Part shown: in pieces, positions 17,493 to 25,685 of the stretch
How the letters are laid out: each line of letters opens with the position of its first letter
Position numbering within the stretch: position 1 is the first letter of the stretch
NCBI RefSeq assembly: GCF_001457775.1
Contig: NZ_CYSG01000007.1
Span: forward strand, 62,001-126,000
Direction of reading: 5' to 3'
Length of the DNA: 64,000 nt
Source: Phaeobacter sp. CECT 5382
GTDB lineage: Bacteria > Pseudomonadota > Alphaproteobacteria > Rhodobacterales > Rhodobacteraceae
Program-made: the position numbers and the translations under genes
The notes under the pieces: model-generated
Databases searched by the model: none
Told to the model about the DNA's origin: nothing
What the model saw: only the letters and a program-made list of their open reading frames with translations

Positions 17493-18905
17493 GTGCAAGG
17501 TACCATCCTCGTCATAGACGGTGTATCCACCAACCGCATCTTGTTGAAGGTGCAGCTCGCCGGTGCGTATTACGCGGTTGAGCAGGCAGGATCTGTAGCC
17601 GAAGCCATGACAGCCGCGCGTGCCAGTCGTCCTGATCTGGTCCTCACCGCCATGTCCCTGCCCGATGGCACCGCCGCGGATGTAAAAGAAGCACTCAACA
17701 GCGACGAGATGCTGGCCGAGATCCCGGTGATTGCCATCAGCCACTCCAACGCGCCCGAACGCCGTCTCAAGGCATTGTCGGCCGGGATTGACGATGTTCT
17801 GCCGCAGCCTGTTGACGATGTCATCCTGCAGGCCCGTATCCGCAGTCTGCTGCGCGCCCGCAGCGCCAACGAAGAACTACACATGCAGCGCGATGCCTCC
17901 CATGGATTCGTCCTGCCGCTGTCAGACCGGACCGGCGCGGCCGAAACCGCCAAGGCCCGCGTGGCACTGGTAGCTCAGGATCCACAGACGGCGCGGAACT
18001 GGGCCAAGCGTCTCGGGGAGCAGGTGCCCTATGATCTGTGCTGTCACCAGCTCGATGATATTCAACCCCTGATGAGCGAACCTGTCGCCGATGTCTTTGT
18101 CATTGAACTGAACGAGCTCTCAGCCGGCCCCGGCCTGCGCCTGCTGGCCGATCTGCGCGCCCGCGCCGCGACCCGGCAATCGGTCGTGATCGCGGTGCCG
18201 AACCCGGCAGATCCTCATATTTCCGCCGAAGCTCTGGACCGTGGTGCCCATGACGTGCTGCAATCCGGTTTCGATGTAGACGAGCTGGCGCTGCGCCTGA
18301 CCACCCAGCTGCAATATAAGTGCCGCAATGATCGTTTGCGCGACAGTGTACGCAATGGCCTGCGTGCAGCCGTGCAGGACCCGATGACCGGGCTGTACAA
18401 TCGCCGCTACGCCAAGCCCTTTCTCGACCGCACCGCCAAGCGCGCCGCCGAAACCGACGAAAAATTCGCGCTGATGCTGGCTGATCTGGACCACTTCAAG
18501 CGGATCAATGATCAATACGGCCATCCGGCTGGCGACGCGGTTCTGATCGAAGCCGCCCGCCGCCTGCAGGCGGAGCTGCGCCCGGTTGATTTGCTGGCGC
18601 GTGTCGGCGGGGAAGAATTCATGTTTGTGCTGCCAGGCGCCGACGAAATCGCCGCCGGCATGGCTGCGGTGGATCTGTGCAACGCCATCAACAGCAAACC
18701 TTTCCAGGTTCCTGGACTGGACACGCCGATTGAAGTCACGATCAGTATCGGCGCGGTCATCGGCGGCGGCAAAGATCAGGCCGAAGGATCGGCAGTAGCC
18801 CAGGTTGCCGAGCTGATTTCCGCCGCAGATCGGGCGCTCTATAATGCCAAGAACGCAGGTCGCAATCAGGTCACCCTTGGGTCTGGCAATACAGCTGCCG
18901 CCTAG
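17493..18905 (+). CDS. PleD-like diguanylate cyclase with degenerate receiver domains
   Basis: A 470-residue protein with PleD architecture REC-REC-GGDEF. The GGDEF domain (from about 290) has an intact GGEEF A-site and an RPVD I-site five residues before it, so it should make c-di-GMP under product inhibition. Receiver 1 has Ala at position 53, where Caulobacter PleD has its phosphorylated Asp, and the acidic pair is reduced to ID-G. Receiver 2 has Glu-Leu-Asn at the equivalent strand end. Phosphorylation control is therefore doubtful. The start codon is GTG, with AAAGG about nine bases upstream. Confidence 0.88.
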   Translation: MQGTILVIDGVSTNRILLKVQLAGAYYAVEQAGSVAEAMTAARASRPDLVLTAMSLPDGTAADVKEALNSDEMLAEIPVIAISHSNAPERRLKALSAGIDDVLPQPVDDVILQARIRSLLRARSANEELHMQRDASHGFVLPLSDRTGAAETAKARVALVAQDPQTARNWAKRLGEQVPYDLCCHQLDDIQPLMSEPVADVFVIELNELSAGPGLRLLADLRARAATRQSVVIAVPNPADPHISAEALDRGAHDVLQSGFDVDELALRLTTQLQYKCRNDRLRDSVRNGLRAAVQDPMTGLYNRRYAKPFLDRTAKRAAETDEKFALMLADLDHFKRINDQYGHPAGDAVLIEAARRLQAELRPVDLLARVGGEEFMFVLPGADEIAAGMAAVDLCNAINSKPFQVPGLDTPIEVTISIGAVIGGGKDQAEGSAVAQVAELISAADRALYNAKNAGRNQVTLGSGNTAAA

Positions 18906-18918
18906 CGCTCAAACCTTA

Positions 18919-18948
18919 CAAAAAAAGGCGCAGCAAGACAGCCGCGCC
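18919..18948 (-). terminator. Intrinsic terminator of the sigma factor operon
   Basis: On the minus strand: GGCGCGGC, loop, GCTGCGCC with one mismatch (18948-18927), followed by seven T. It ends the minus-strand operon finishing at 18980; the plus-strand PleD-like gene ends just on its other side. Confidence 0.7.
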
Positions 18949-18979
18949 TGTTCTTTGATTGGCATTCAGGTAACGACAA

Positions 18980-19513
18980 TCAATCGGAAAGATCACCGCG
19001 GCGCCCTTCATGAAAGTCATCATGCGAGCGTCTGGAATGATGTGGGTCATGCTCCATCCGCCGCTGCATGCGGTCGGCAAGCCTGCGGCGGTCTTTCAGG
19101 CTCATGCCCTCCAGGCGCTGCCCCCAGGCCTGCACCACCGAACGCATAAAGGCGCTGGTTTCCACAATATGGGCATCCAGAACCGCATTCATTGCAGGGA
19201 CATCCAGTGTCTCGGCCTTGATCAGCGCAATCACCTGCCCCATCTCGGCGCGACGTCGGTCTGGTGCTCCGCCGGTTGCTGCCGATCCCTCACGCAGCAG
19301 ACGACGGATCTCCTTGCGGCCCAGATCCTTGAAAACAAAGCGCCCGAGCATTGGCGGCCCCTCCGCCATGGGAGGCCCGTCGCGAAACCGCCAGGCCGCA
19401 CCGGCCCCAAGTCCCACTACCGCCAGGTTCAGCGCCAAAGAGACGCCAAGCAAGACCTTGAGCCAAGGGCGTAGACCACGTTTCGTTTCCTGGCTTGTTC
19501 CATCCTGGCTCAT
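18980..19513 (-). CDS. Periplasmic heavy-metal-sensor-like protein (Metal_resist/Spy-like)
   Basis: A 177-residue protein with one N-terminal membrane anchor (about residues 20-42), then a helical periplasmic region with the charged LKDRR-L-x-x-RM pattern near its end and a His/Arg/Asp-rich tail. This matches the Metal_resist family (CnrX/Spy-like), whose members sense metals or act as periplasmic chaperones. It is the last gene of the sigma-factor operon, with its start overlapping the putative anti-sigma stop. A role in signalling to the anti-sigma factor is inferred from position. Confidence 0.75.
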   Translation of the reverse strand: MSQDGTSQETKRGLRPWLKVLLGVSLALNLAVVGLGAGAAWRFRDGPPMAEGPPMLGRFVFKDLGRKEIRRLLREGSAATGGAPDRRRAEMGQVIALIKAETLDVPAMNAVLDAHIVETSAFMRSVVQAWGQRLEGMSLKDRRRLADRMQRRMEHDPHHSRRSHDDFHEGRRGDLSD

Positions 19514-19911
19514 TCAATCACCTCTTCGCCGATCAGCAGGCTCACGTCATAGCCCAGGTTTGATATCAGTTGCGAGCCATTGGACAGCTCTGCGATTTGC
19601 GCCACCGGGTCAGGCAAAAACGACGGAGGTGCTAGGCCAATCCAAAGCCCTGACAGGCTTGCCGCAACCATACCGCCCAGCGCCGGCCAGCCACCAACAG
19701 CGCTGGTGAACTGCCGCCAGAGCCTGCGCACCCCCTGATCCTGCTGCGCAGAAACAAACGAAACCGCTGCAGTCTTGGCTCTCTCATCCAGCACATTAGC
19801 GGCATCAGACAGGATGGCCGCCGTCAGATCCTGCGACATCCGTGGCGGTGTATGCCGTGCCACCGCGAACAAATCGTCCAGTTCTGTCATTGCTTCATCT
19901 TTATCAGACAT
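19510..19911 (-). CDS. Putative anti-sigma factor, single-pass membrane protein
   Basis: A 133-residue protein with a cytoplasmic N-terminal half of about 80 residues, one hydrophobic segment at about 80-98 and a short periplasmic tail. There is no zinc-binding HxxxCxxC motif. Its ATG overlaps the end of the ECF sigma gene by eight bases (ATGTCTGA) and its stop overlaps the next gene, so it lies in the usual place of an anti-sigma factor. The frame opens further upstream, but ATG 19911 fits the coupling. Function is inferred from topology and position only. Confidence 0.65.
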   Translation of the reverse strand: MSDKDEAMTELDDLFAVARHTPPRMSQDLTAAILSDAANVLDERAKTAAVSFVSAQQDQGVRRLWRQFTSAVGGWPALGGMVAASLSGLWIGLAPPSFLPDPVAQIAELSNGSQLISNLGYDVSLLIGEEVIE

Positions 19912-20521
19912 CGCTATACCCCAACTCATCACGGCGCTCGGCAAGGATCTTGGCCAGAGCGCGCTTGCCGCGGGCGGTCAGACTTTCGACCGCCTCGACA
20001 GTAATCTCCATAATCCCGGCAATTTCCGGGTTTGTAAGTTCTTCTATGTGGCGCAGAACCACCGCCTGACGCTGACGTTGCGGAAGCTGCATCAAGGCCT
20101 GCTGCAAAGCATCCTGACGCGCCGCCTCCTGCAGCTGTTCCGGGGCCGAAGCCGCCGTGTCCGGTGGTTCCGGAATGGCATCCAAGTCCAGAAAACCACC
20201 GCGCTGACGTCGTTTGAGGTCAATGCAGAGGTTCATCACCACCCGGTAAAGCCAAGTCGAAACCTTGGCCTGCCCTGGCTGCCAGTCCGGCGCCATACGC
20301 CACAGACGCATCATTGCCTCCTGGGTGACATCCTCTGCCTCGGCATTGTTGCCAAGCACCCGCATAGCGACACCAAAACTACGCGGCGCCAAACGCTGCA
20401 TCAATTCTGACGCAGCAGCGGCCTCGCCATTGGCGTAAAGCACCAGCAATGCGTCATCGCTGAGTGCAGCTTCCGCAGCCGCAGTATGGACGGTGGCTGC
20501 GGTCACCTCAGGCCCCCCCAT
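19904..20521 (-). CDS. ECF-type RNA polymerase sigma factor
   Basis: A 205-residue extracytoplasmic-function sigma factor. Region 2 includes the AEDVTQEAMMRLWR core and WLYRVVMNLCIDLKRR; region 4 includes LPQRQRQAVVLRHIEELTNPEIA with a helix-turn-helix. The long upstream extension of the frame is discarded because ATG 20521 gives a normal sigma N-terminus, although no strong ribosome site is visible there. It is co-transcribed with a putative anti-sigma factor and a metal-sensor-like periplasmic protein, suggesting an envelope or metal-stress regulon. Confidence 0.88.
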   Translation of the reverse strand: MGGPEVTAATVHTAAAEAALSDDALLVLYANGEAAAASELMQRLAPRSFGVAMRVLGNNAEAEDVTQEAMMRLWRMAPDWQPGQAKVSTWLYRVVMNLCIDLKRRQRGGFLDLDAIPEPPDTAASAPEQLQEAARQDALQQALMQLPQRQRQAVVLRHIEELTNPEIAGIMEITVEAVESLTARGKRALAKILAERRDELGYSDV

Positions 20522-20573
20522 AAGATGGGAGTGCCTGTGGGATATGGGTTCTGAGTGAAACACCGGTCTCTGA

Positions 20574-21077
20574 TCAGTTCTGCTCCGTAGCCGGGCCCCA
20601 AGGACAGCCACCGAAATTGCGACCGGGGCGTTTGCCGCCGCGATACATGGCGGCCTCCTCGAATTCGTCTTTCGAGATCCCGCCACTGCCATCGGCATCC
20701 ATGCGCTTGAACATATCACCACGGCGACCCGGTTTGGGCAACTCGCTTTCGCTCAGCGCGCCGTCGCCGTCGGTGTCAAAACGCTTGATCATCTTCTGCG
20801 TGCGGATTTCGGCGCGTTTCTGCGCCATTGCCAGCATTTCTTCGGCCGAGAGTTTGCCGTCGCCATTGCTGTCGGCAGTCTTGAACCGGGCCGCCTTGTG
20901 AGCATCCATTTCAGCCTTGGTGACCTCACCGTTGCCATCGGCGTCAAGTTCTTCGAACTGCATCATGGGACCACACCCGCCAAAACCTGGCTTGGCCATG
21001 ACTGCTGTCGCACCCAAAACACCTGCTGCGGCAATGATTGCGGCGATGGTTTTGATCTGAGATTTGGTCTGTGTCAT
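20574..21077 (-). CDS. Secreted EF-hand calcium-binding protein
   Basis: A 167-residue protein with a signal peptide (MTQTKSQIKT..., cleaved near AVMA). Four EF-hand loops begin DADGNGEVTKAE, DSNGDGKLSAEE, DTDGDGALSESE and DADGSGGISKDE. Each has acidic or polar residues at loop positions 1, 3, 5, 9 and 12, so calcium binding is likely. The start at 21077 follows a good AGGAGA site. It lies 52 bases upstream of the sigma factor gene on the same strand and may be co-transcribed. Precise function unknown. Confidence 0.88.
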   Translation of the reverse strand: MTQTKSQIKTIAAIIAAAGVLGATAVMAKPGFGGCGPMMQFEELDADGNGEVTKAEMDAHKAARFKTADSNGDGKLSAEEMLAMAQKRAEIRTQKMIKRFDTDGDGALSESELPKPGRRGDMFKRMDADGSGGISKDEFEEAAMYRGGKRPGRNFGGCPWGPATEQN

Positions 21078-21275
21078 GTCTCTATCTCCTGTGCGCTTCA
21101 AAGCAGCCCCTTGCTGCCGAAGACACAGACTAAACGGCACCTAGCCGGGTTTCCGTCGCCTGAGCCGTAAAAAAATTTCAATTCGCTGTCTTGCGGCATC
21201 GGGCCGCAGAGATTTGCTTGGGCTTTCCATTTCCCCATATAGGGGCAAAGATGCTGGCAAAACACAGGATTTAAA

Positions 21276-21731
21276 ATGGTTGAATCTCAGACTTCGGCCC
21301 CCGGTATAATGGCCAATGGTGCGACGGTAGAGGGTGTCACGACTGGCGTAAGGGCTGCTGCGCAGGATGCGCGCGCAACCTGGCCTGCCCTTGCCAAGGG
21401 CTGGTCCCGTAAATGTCCCGACTGCGGTAAAGGAAAGCTGCTGCATTCCTACCTCAAAGTGAACCAGAGCTGCAGCAATTGTGGGTTGGACCTGTCGCAG
21501 GCGCGCGCCGATGACGGACCTGCCTATCTGACCATCCTGCTGGTCGGTCACGTGATGGCGCCGCTGATGCATGTGGTCTATTTCACCTGGCGTCCGGAAC
21601 CTCTCGTAACGTTTTCCGTTTTCTCGATTGGCTGTATCCTTTCTTCCCTCTATCTTTTGCCACGACTAAAAGGGGTGGTCGTCGCCTACCAATGGGCGCG
21701 CCGGATGTATGGGTTCGACAGCAAAAGCTGA
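21276..21731 (+). CDS. DUF983 family membrane protein
   Basis: A 151-residue protein with a zinc-ribbon-like pair CPDCGKGK and CSNCGLDL (about residues 47-72), followed by two transmembrane helices at about 85-105 and 110-130. This matches DUF983, small membrane proteins common in alphaproteobacteria; their function is not established. The start lies in the gap divergent from the EF-hand gene. A NUDIX gene follows 36 bases downstream on the same strand and is probably co-transcribed. Confidence 0.85.
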   Translation: MVESQTSAPGIMANGATVEGVTTGVRAAAQDARATWPALAKGWSRKCPDCGKGKLLHSYLKVNQSCSNCGLDLSQARADDGPAYLTILLVGHVMAPLMHVVYFTWRPEPLVTFSVFSIGCILSSLYLLPRLKGVVVAYQWARRMYGFDSKS

Positions 21732-21767
21732 CATCCCTCCAAGATCAAGAACAAGCGGGAGAGGCAC

Positions 21768-22499
21768 ATGAGCAAGACAGCAATCCAGGGTGTGACATCC
21801 GAGGACAGAACGGCAATCCGCAACGCGGCAACGATCATCGCCCTGCGTGACCGGATGGGTGACAACCCCAAGGTTCTGATGGGCCAGCGCGGCGCCAAGG
21901 CCGCCTTTATGCCCAATAAATTCGTCTTTCCCGGTGGGGCTGTCGATCTGGCTGATGCCGACATTCCTTTGGCAGAACCCCTGCCCGAAGTCTGCCGCAA
22001 CCGTCTGGCCGATCAGGCCAGTGCCGGTCTGGATCACGCCTTGGCCGTGGCGGCCATTCGCGAGCTTTGGGAAGAGACCGGATTGATCCTCGGCTATCCC
22101 GGTGCCTGGCAGGGAGAGGCCATCCCCGACTGGCAGGGCTTTGCCGCAACCGGCCATCTGCCTTCCGCCCGCGCGTTGCAATTCGTTTTCCGCGCTCTCA
22201 CGCCTCCGGGTCGCCCCCGACGTTTTGATGCCCGGTTCTTCCTTGTGGATGCGGATGAGATCGCCAGTGACCTAGATGATTTCTCGCAGGCCTGTGATGA
22301 GCTGTCGCATCTGCAATGGATCCCGCTGAGCGAAGTCCGCAGCTTTGATCTGCCCTTCATCACCGAGGTGGTTCTGGCCGAGGTCACGGGTCGCCTCAAG
22401 GACCGTACACCGCCGCAAAGTGTGCCCTATTTCTGCAACAACGACGAAGAGAGCCTGTTTTTACAGCTTAAAGGCCATATCATGCCCCTGCATGGATGA
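21768..22499 (+). CDS. NUDIX hydrolase
   Basis: A 243-residue NUDIX-fold hydrolase of the longer type resembling NUDT7/NUDT19 (CoA diphosphatase-like) proteins. The NUDIX box is recognisable but split: FPGGAVD is followed by an insertion of about 40 residues and then the AAIRELWEETGLILG helix with its metal-binding glutamates. The substrate is unknown. An AGAGG element lies upstream of the ATG. It is likely in an operon with the DUF983 gene. Confidence 0.88.
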   Translation: MSKTAIQGVTSEDRTAIRNAATIIALRDRMGDNPKVLMGQRGAKAAFMPNKFVFPGGAVDLADADIPLAEPLPEVCRNRLADQASAGLDHALAVAAIRELWEETGLILGYPGAWQGEAIPDWQGFAATGHLPSARALQFVFRALTPPGRPRRFDARFFLVDADEIASDLDDFSQACDELSHLQWIPLSEVRSFDLPFITEVVLAEVTGRLKDRTPPQSVPYFCNNDEESLFLQLKGHIMPLHG

Positions 22500-22554
22500 A
22501 TGACCGGAAAGCGGCACCGGGAACGGAAAGCCGCCCGCTGTCTCGACGTTACTC

Positions 22555-23457
22555 TTAGATTGCCAGTCCCAGCGCCAAGATCGACAGGACCAAAAGCGCC
22601 ATGCCTGCCATCTCGCGACGGCTGATCTTTTCCTTGAAAAACAGCACCGAGGCCAGAACTGAGAGCAATAGCTCCACCTGACCCAGCGCCTTTACATAGG
22701 CTGCGTTCTGCAGGGTAAAGGCCCAGAACCAGCAAAAAGACCCTCCCAGACTGGTCAGCCCAACCCAGACCGCAACGCGGCGGGCCTGCCAGACGCGCAT
22801 GATCTCTCCCTTTTCGCGCAGCGCGAGCCAGATCAGCATCAACACTGTCTGCAGGCTGACCACCGCAGCCAGCGTTACTCCGGCGCGAAACACGGGGGCC
22901 AGATCGCCCAACTGCAACGAGGCCCCGCGATAGCTGACGGCCGAAAAGGCGAATAGAACCCCTGCCCCCAACCCCAACTTTGATGCTTTGTTGGTCAGAT
23001 GCGTCCACCAAGCGCCACTTGCCTCAGGTGGCTTTGACAGAACCAGCACGGCGCAAAGGCCAATCAGGATCGCGACCCACCCCCAAGCGCTGATGCCATC
23101 GCCAAGAATAACCAGCCCGACAATGGCAGTCTGTATCACCTCGGTCTTTTTGAAGGTGATCCCAACCGCAAAATTGCGCTGCTTGAACAGGGAGACAACG
23201 CAGACGGTCGCCAAGATCTGCGACACGCTGCCAATCAGCCCAAAGATCCAGAACTGTAGTCCCAGATGGGGCAGGCTTTGGCCACTCAGCCAGAGATAGA
23301 TTGCCAGACCGCTCAGGATGAAGGGCGCCGAATAGGCAAAGCGCGCAAAGGTGGCGCCGCCCGGTGACAGCGTGACAGAGCTCAGCACTTTTTGCAGCAT
23401 GAAGCGCAGGGTCTGAAAGGTGGCGGCCGCCAAGGTGACGGGGATCCAGGTCAACAT
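22555..23457 (-). CDS. EamA/DMT-family transporter
   Basis: A 300-residue integral membrane protein with about ten predicted hydrophobic helices in two EamA repeats, typical of drug/metabolite transporters (exporters of amino acids, metabolites or drugs). A Lys-Glu-Lys element (FFKEKIS) lies before the last helix, as in many EamA proteins. No substrate can be deduced. It converges with the NUDIX gene and follows the desaturase on the same strand after 17 bases. Confidence 0.85.
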   Translation of the reverse strand: MLTWIPVTLAAATFQTLRFMLQKVLSSVTLSPGGATFARFAYSAPFILSGLAIYLWLSGQSLPHLGLQFWIFGLIGSVSQILATVCVVSLFKQRNFAVGITFKKTEVIQTAIVGLVILGDGISAWGWVAILIGLCAVLVLSKPPEASGAWWTHLTNKASKLGLGAGVLFAFSAVSYRGASLQLGDLAPVFRAGVTLAAVVSLQTVLMLIWLALREKGEIMRVWQARRVAVWVGLTSLGGSFCWFWAFTLQNAAYVKALGQVELLLSVLASVLFFKEKISRREMAGMALLVLSILALGLAI

Positions 23458-23474
23458 GCGGTGGTTATGACGCT

Positions 23475-24404
23475 CTAACCCTTGGATGACCAGAGCGGAT
23501 GCGGCACAGGGTCTTTGCTGCGCAAAAGGTAGCGCCAGAACACCTGTCCATAATTACGGTAAAGATAGCCGTCATTGGCCGCCAGAAAGGTATTCTTTTC
23601 TGCGCGATAAAGCCTGGGCAGCGCATACCAGGGCACCCCTGGATGCAGGTGATGCACGACGTGCAGATTGTTGTTCAGAAACAGCCAGGCCAGAGGACCA
23701 CGATCTTCGATCACCACCGTGCGCCCGTGACAATCTGCATGGGCGCGGTGCTCCAGAAAGGTGCGGATCTTGACCAGCCCCAACCCGATATAGGCCCCGG
23801 CGACAAGCGCCCATAGCGGCGTTGGCGTCTGCAGGACAATCCAGATCACCATCGCGAGGCCCAGCGCGTGCAGCAACCAATCGCGGACTACGCTGGTGTC
23901 TCCTCGCCACGCAAGACGCCAATCTCCGGCCATGAAAGCGGCCTGCCCCATTAGCGGGCCCAACAGCATGCGCCCCAACAGCGTATTGTTCAGCCGCAGC
24001 AACAAGCGGCGTGCTGCGCACATCTGCGTCCAGACGATTGGGTCCTGAAAATTGGTTTCGGGATCGTCATAGGGGTCGGTCAGGCTTTCGTCTTGATGAT
24101 GCGCCAGATGGGTATCACGAAAGCGGCCATAGGGGATGAACAGGGTCAGCGGCAAAAACAGCAGTGCCTCGTTGATCAGACGATTGCGAAACGGATGGCC
24201 GTGCAGCGCCTCATGGGTCAGTGACGAATGCAGCGCTGCCACGATGCCAAGGCAGATCACCGTCAGTGCCAGACTCTGTGCAGGCAGCAAAACCAGTACC
24301 GCCAGCCAAAGCCCATAGCAGACCAGGATCAGCGCGAAAGTGCCCCATTCGATGCCCTGTGGCATATAGGCCTTGCGATCAGCCTTGCTCCCGGCCTCAG
24401 ACAT
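23475..24404 (-). CDS. Fatty acid desaturase family protein
   Basis: A 309-residue membrane di-iron enzyme with the three histidine boxes of the family: HSSLTHEALHGH (about residues 60-71), DTHLAHHQDE and NNLHVVHHLHPGVPW. Several hydrophobic segments surround the boxes. Such proteins desaturate or hydroxylate lipids or related chains; the substrate is unknown. Its start overlaps the DUF2061 stop by eight bases, indicating an operon. Confidence 0.88.
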   Translation of the reverse strand: MSEAGSKADRKAYMPQGIEWGTFALILVCYGLWLAVLVLLPAQSLALTVICLGIVAALHSSLTHEALHGHPFRNRLINEALLFLPLTLFIPYGRFRDTHLAHHQDESLTDPYDDPETNFQDPIVWTQMCAARRLLLRLNNTLLGRMLLGPLMGQAAFMAGDWRLAWRGDTSVVRDWLLHALGLAMVIWIVLQTPTPLWALVAGAYIGLGLVKIRTFLEHRAHADCHGRTVVIEDRGPLAWLFLNNNLHVVHHLHPGVPWYALPRLYRAEKNTFLAANDGYLYRNYGQVFWRYLLRSKDPVPHPLWSSKG

Positions 24405-24603
24405 TGGCCCGGCCCCATGTGATCCGCGTCCAGACCCGCTCGTAGATCAAATAGCAAGCAAAGCCCAATCCGGTGTTGATCAACGCCATGGCCCCGCCAA
24501 GGCTTACAGATCCGGTTGCCGCCAGCCCCACCAGGGTCATGGTCAGAAACCCGATCGTGTTCCAGACCAGCGCTTTTACCAAGGATCGCTTGCGCGTTTC
24601 CAT
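24397..24603 (-). CDS. DUF2061 family small membrane protein
   Basis: A 68-residue protein with two transmembrane helices (about residues 10-28 and 35-55) matching DUF2061. The ATG at 24603 is chosen because AGGAGAG lies eight bases upstream; an in-frame ATG at 24624 would add seven charged residues. It is the first gene of a desaturase operon and divergent from an XRE regulator. Function unknown. Confidence 0.78.
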   Translation of the reverse strand: METRKRSLVKALVWNTIGFLTMTLVGLAATGSVSLGGAMALINTGLGFACYLIYERVWTRITWGRANV

Positions 24604-24712
24604 CTGTTCATCTCTCCTGCTCATGTGATTGCAGCAGACTAAGCGGGCGCAGCCCTGTGCAGAATTCTGAATATGATTAACATTTCTAACGGTCCGTGAT
24701 ATTTATGGACAC

Positions 24713-25576
24713 ATGTCGCAAAAAATTGACAAACGCTTGCGCGCCGAACAATTTCGTCTCCGCCTCAACCGCGCGCTCAGCGATAGCGGCATGAGCCAGA
24801 GCGCATTGGCGCGCGAAACGGCTGTGGATCGTTCCACCATCTCGCAACTGCTAAACGACGATGGCGCGCGCCTGCCCAATGCACATGTGGTCGGGGCTTG
24901 TGCCTCAGTGCTGGGGGTGTCTGCCGACTGGTTGCTATCGCTCTCGGATCGTCCGGAAAGTGCCGCCGAACTGCTGGCTTCCAGCCTGTCACTCAGCGAA
25001 GCGCCGCGCGCCCTGGTGGATCAGCGGATCTTTGACTGGCACCGAGAAGCCGCCGGCTACAAGATCCGACATGTACCGGCAGCGCTGCCAGACATGTTGA
25101 AAACCCGCAGCCTTTTGGAATGGGAATATGCACCACATCTGGGCCGCACTGCAGATCAGGCCATTGGTGCCTCCGAAGATCGCCTGTCCTGGATGCGGCA
25201 ATCGCAGTCGGATTATGAAATCGCCATGCCCATTTATGAACTGGAAAGTTTTGCCCATGCCACCGGATACTATGCCGGTCTGCCGCTGGAGATCCGGTTG
25301 GAGCAGCTAGAACAGTTCGAACGCCTGACCAGCCAGCTCTATCCACGACTGCGGATTTACCTGTTTGACGCCAAACGACTGTTTTCTTCGCCATTAACCA
25401 TATTTGGCCCACTACTCTGCGTGTTTTATGGCGGCAGTCACTACATGGCCTTTCGCGACCGCGAACGGATCGAGACATTCACCCTGCATTTTGATCAGCT
25501 TATCCGCGAAGCTGATATCACCGCGCGCCAAATTTCCGGCCGCCTACGGGCGTTGAAATCAGCCATCAGCCAATAG
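24713..25576 (+). CDS. XRE-family transcriptional regulator
   Basis: A 287-residue protein with an N-terminal Cro/C1-type helix-turn-helix (about residues 15-75: MSQSALARETAVDRSTISQLL). A conserved C-terminal domain of about 200 residues has no recognised ligand motif. It is divergent from the DUF2061-desaturase operon, its most likely target. The imperfect pair GTCC-N11-GGAC just before the start could be an operator. Confidence 0.82.
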   Translation: MSQKIDKRLRAEQFRLRLNRALSDSGMSQSALARETAVDRSTISQLLNDDGARLPNAHVVGACASVLGVSADWLLSLSDRPESAAELLASSLSLSEAPRALVDQRIFDWHREAAGYKIRHVPAALPDMLKTRSLLEWEYAPHLGRTADQAIGASEDRLSWMRQSQSDYEIAMPIYELESFAHATGYYAGLPLEIRLEQLEQFERLTSQLYPRLRIYLFDAKRLFSSPLTIFGPLLCVFYGGSHYMAFRDRERIETFTLHFDQLIREADITARQISGRLRALKSAISQ

Positions 25577-25616
25577 CCACCGCAATGTACTGCGACACCC
25601 CTTGCGCCCAGCGTCA

Positions 25617-25669
25617 GGCGCGCCTTGGCGCGCCGCTCAGGCTCAAAGCGCGGCAGCGCTTTGAGCCTG
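25617..25669. terminator. Strong bidirectional hairpin between convergent genes
   Basis: A 14-bp perfect stem starting CAGGCTCAAAGCGC (25638-25651), loop GGCA, complementary arm 25656-25669. It is preceded by two copies of the palindrome GGCGCGCC two bases apart (25617-25634). It lies between the XRE stop and the SDR stop, so it most likely ends both transcripts; no T-tract is present. Confidence 0.6.
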
Positions 25670-25685
25670 GTTTGCTATGGCCGCT

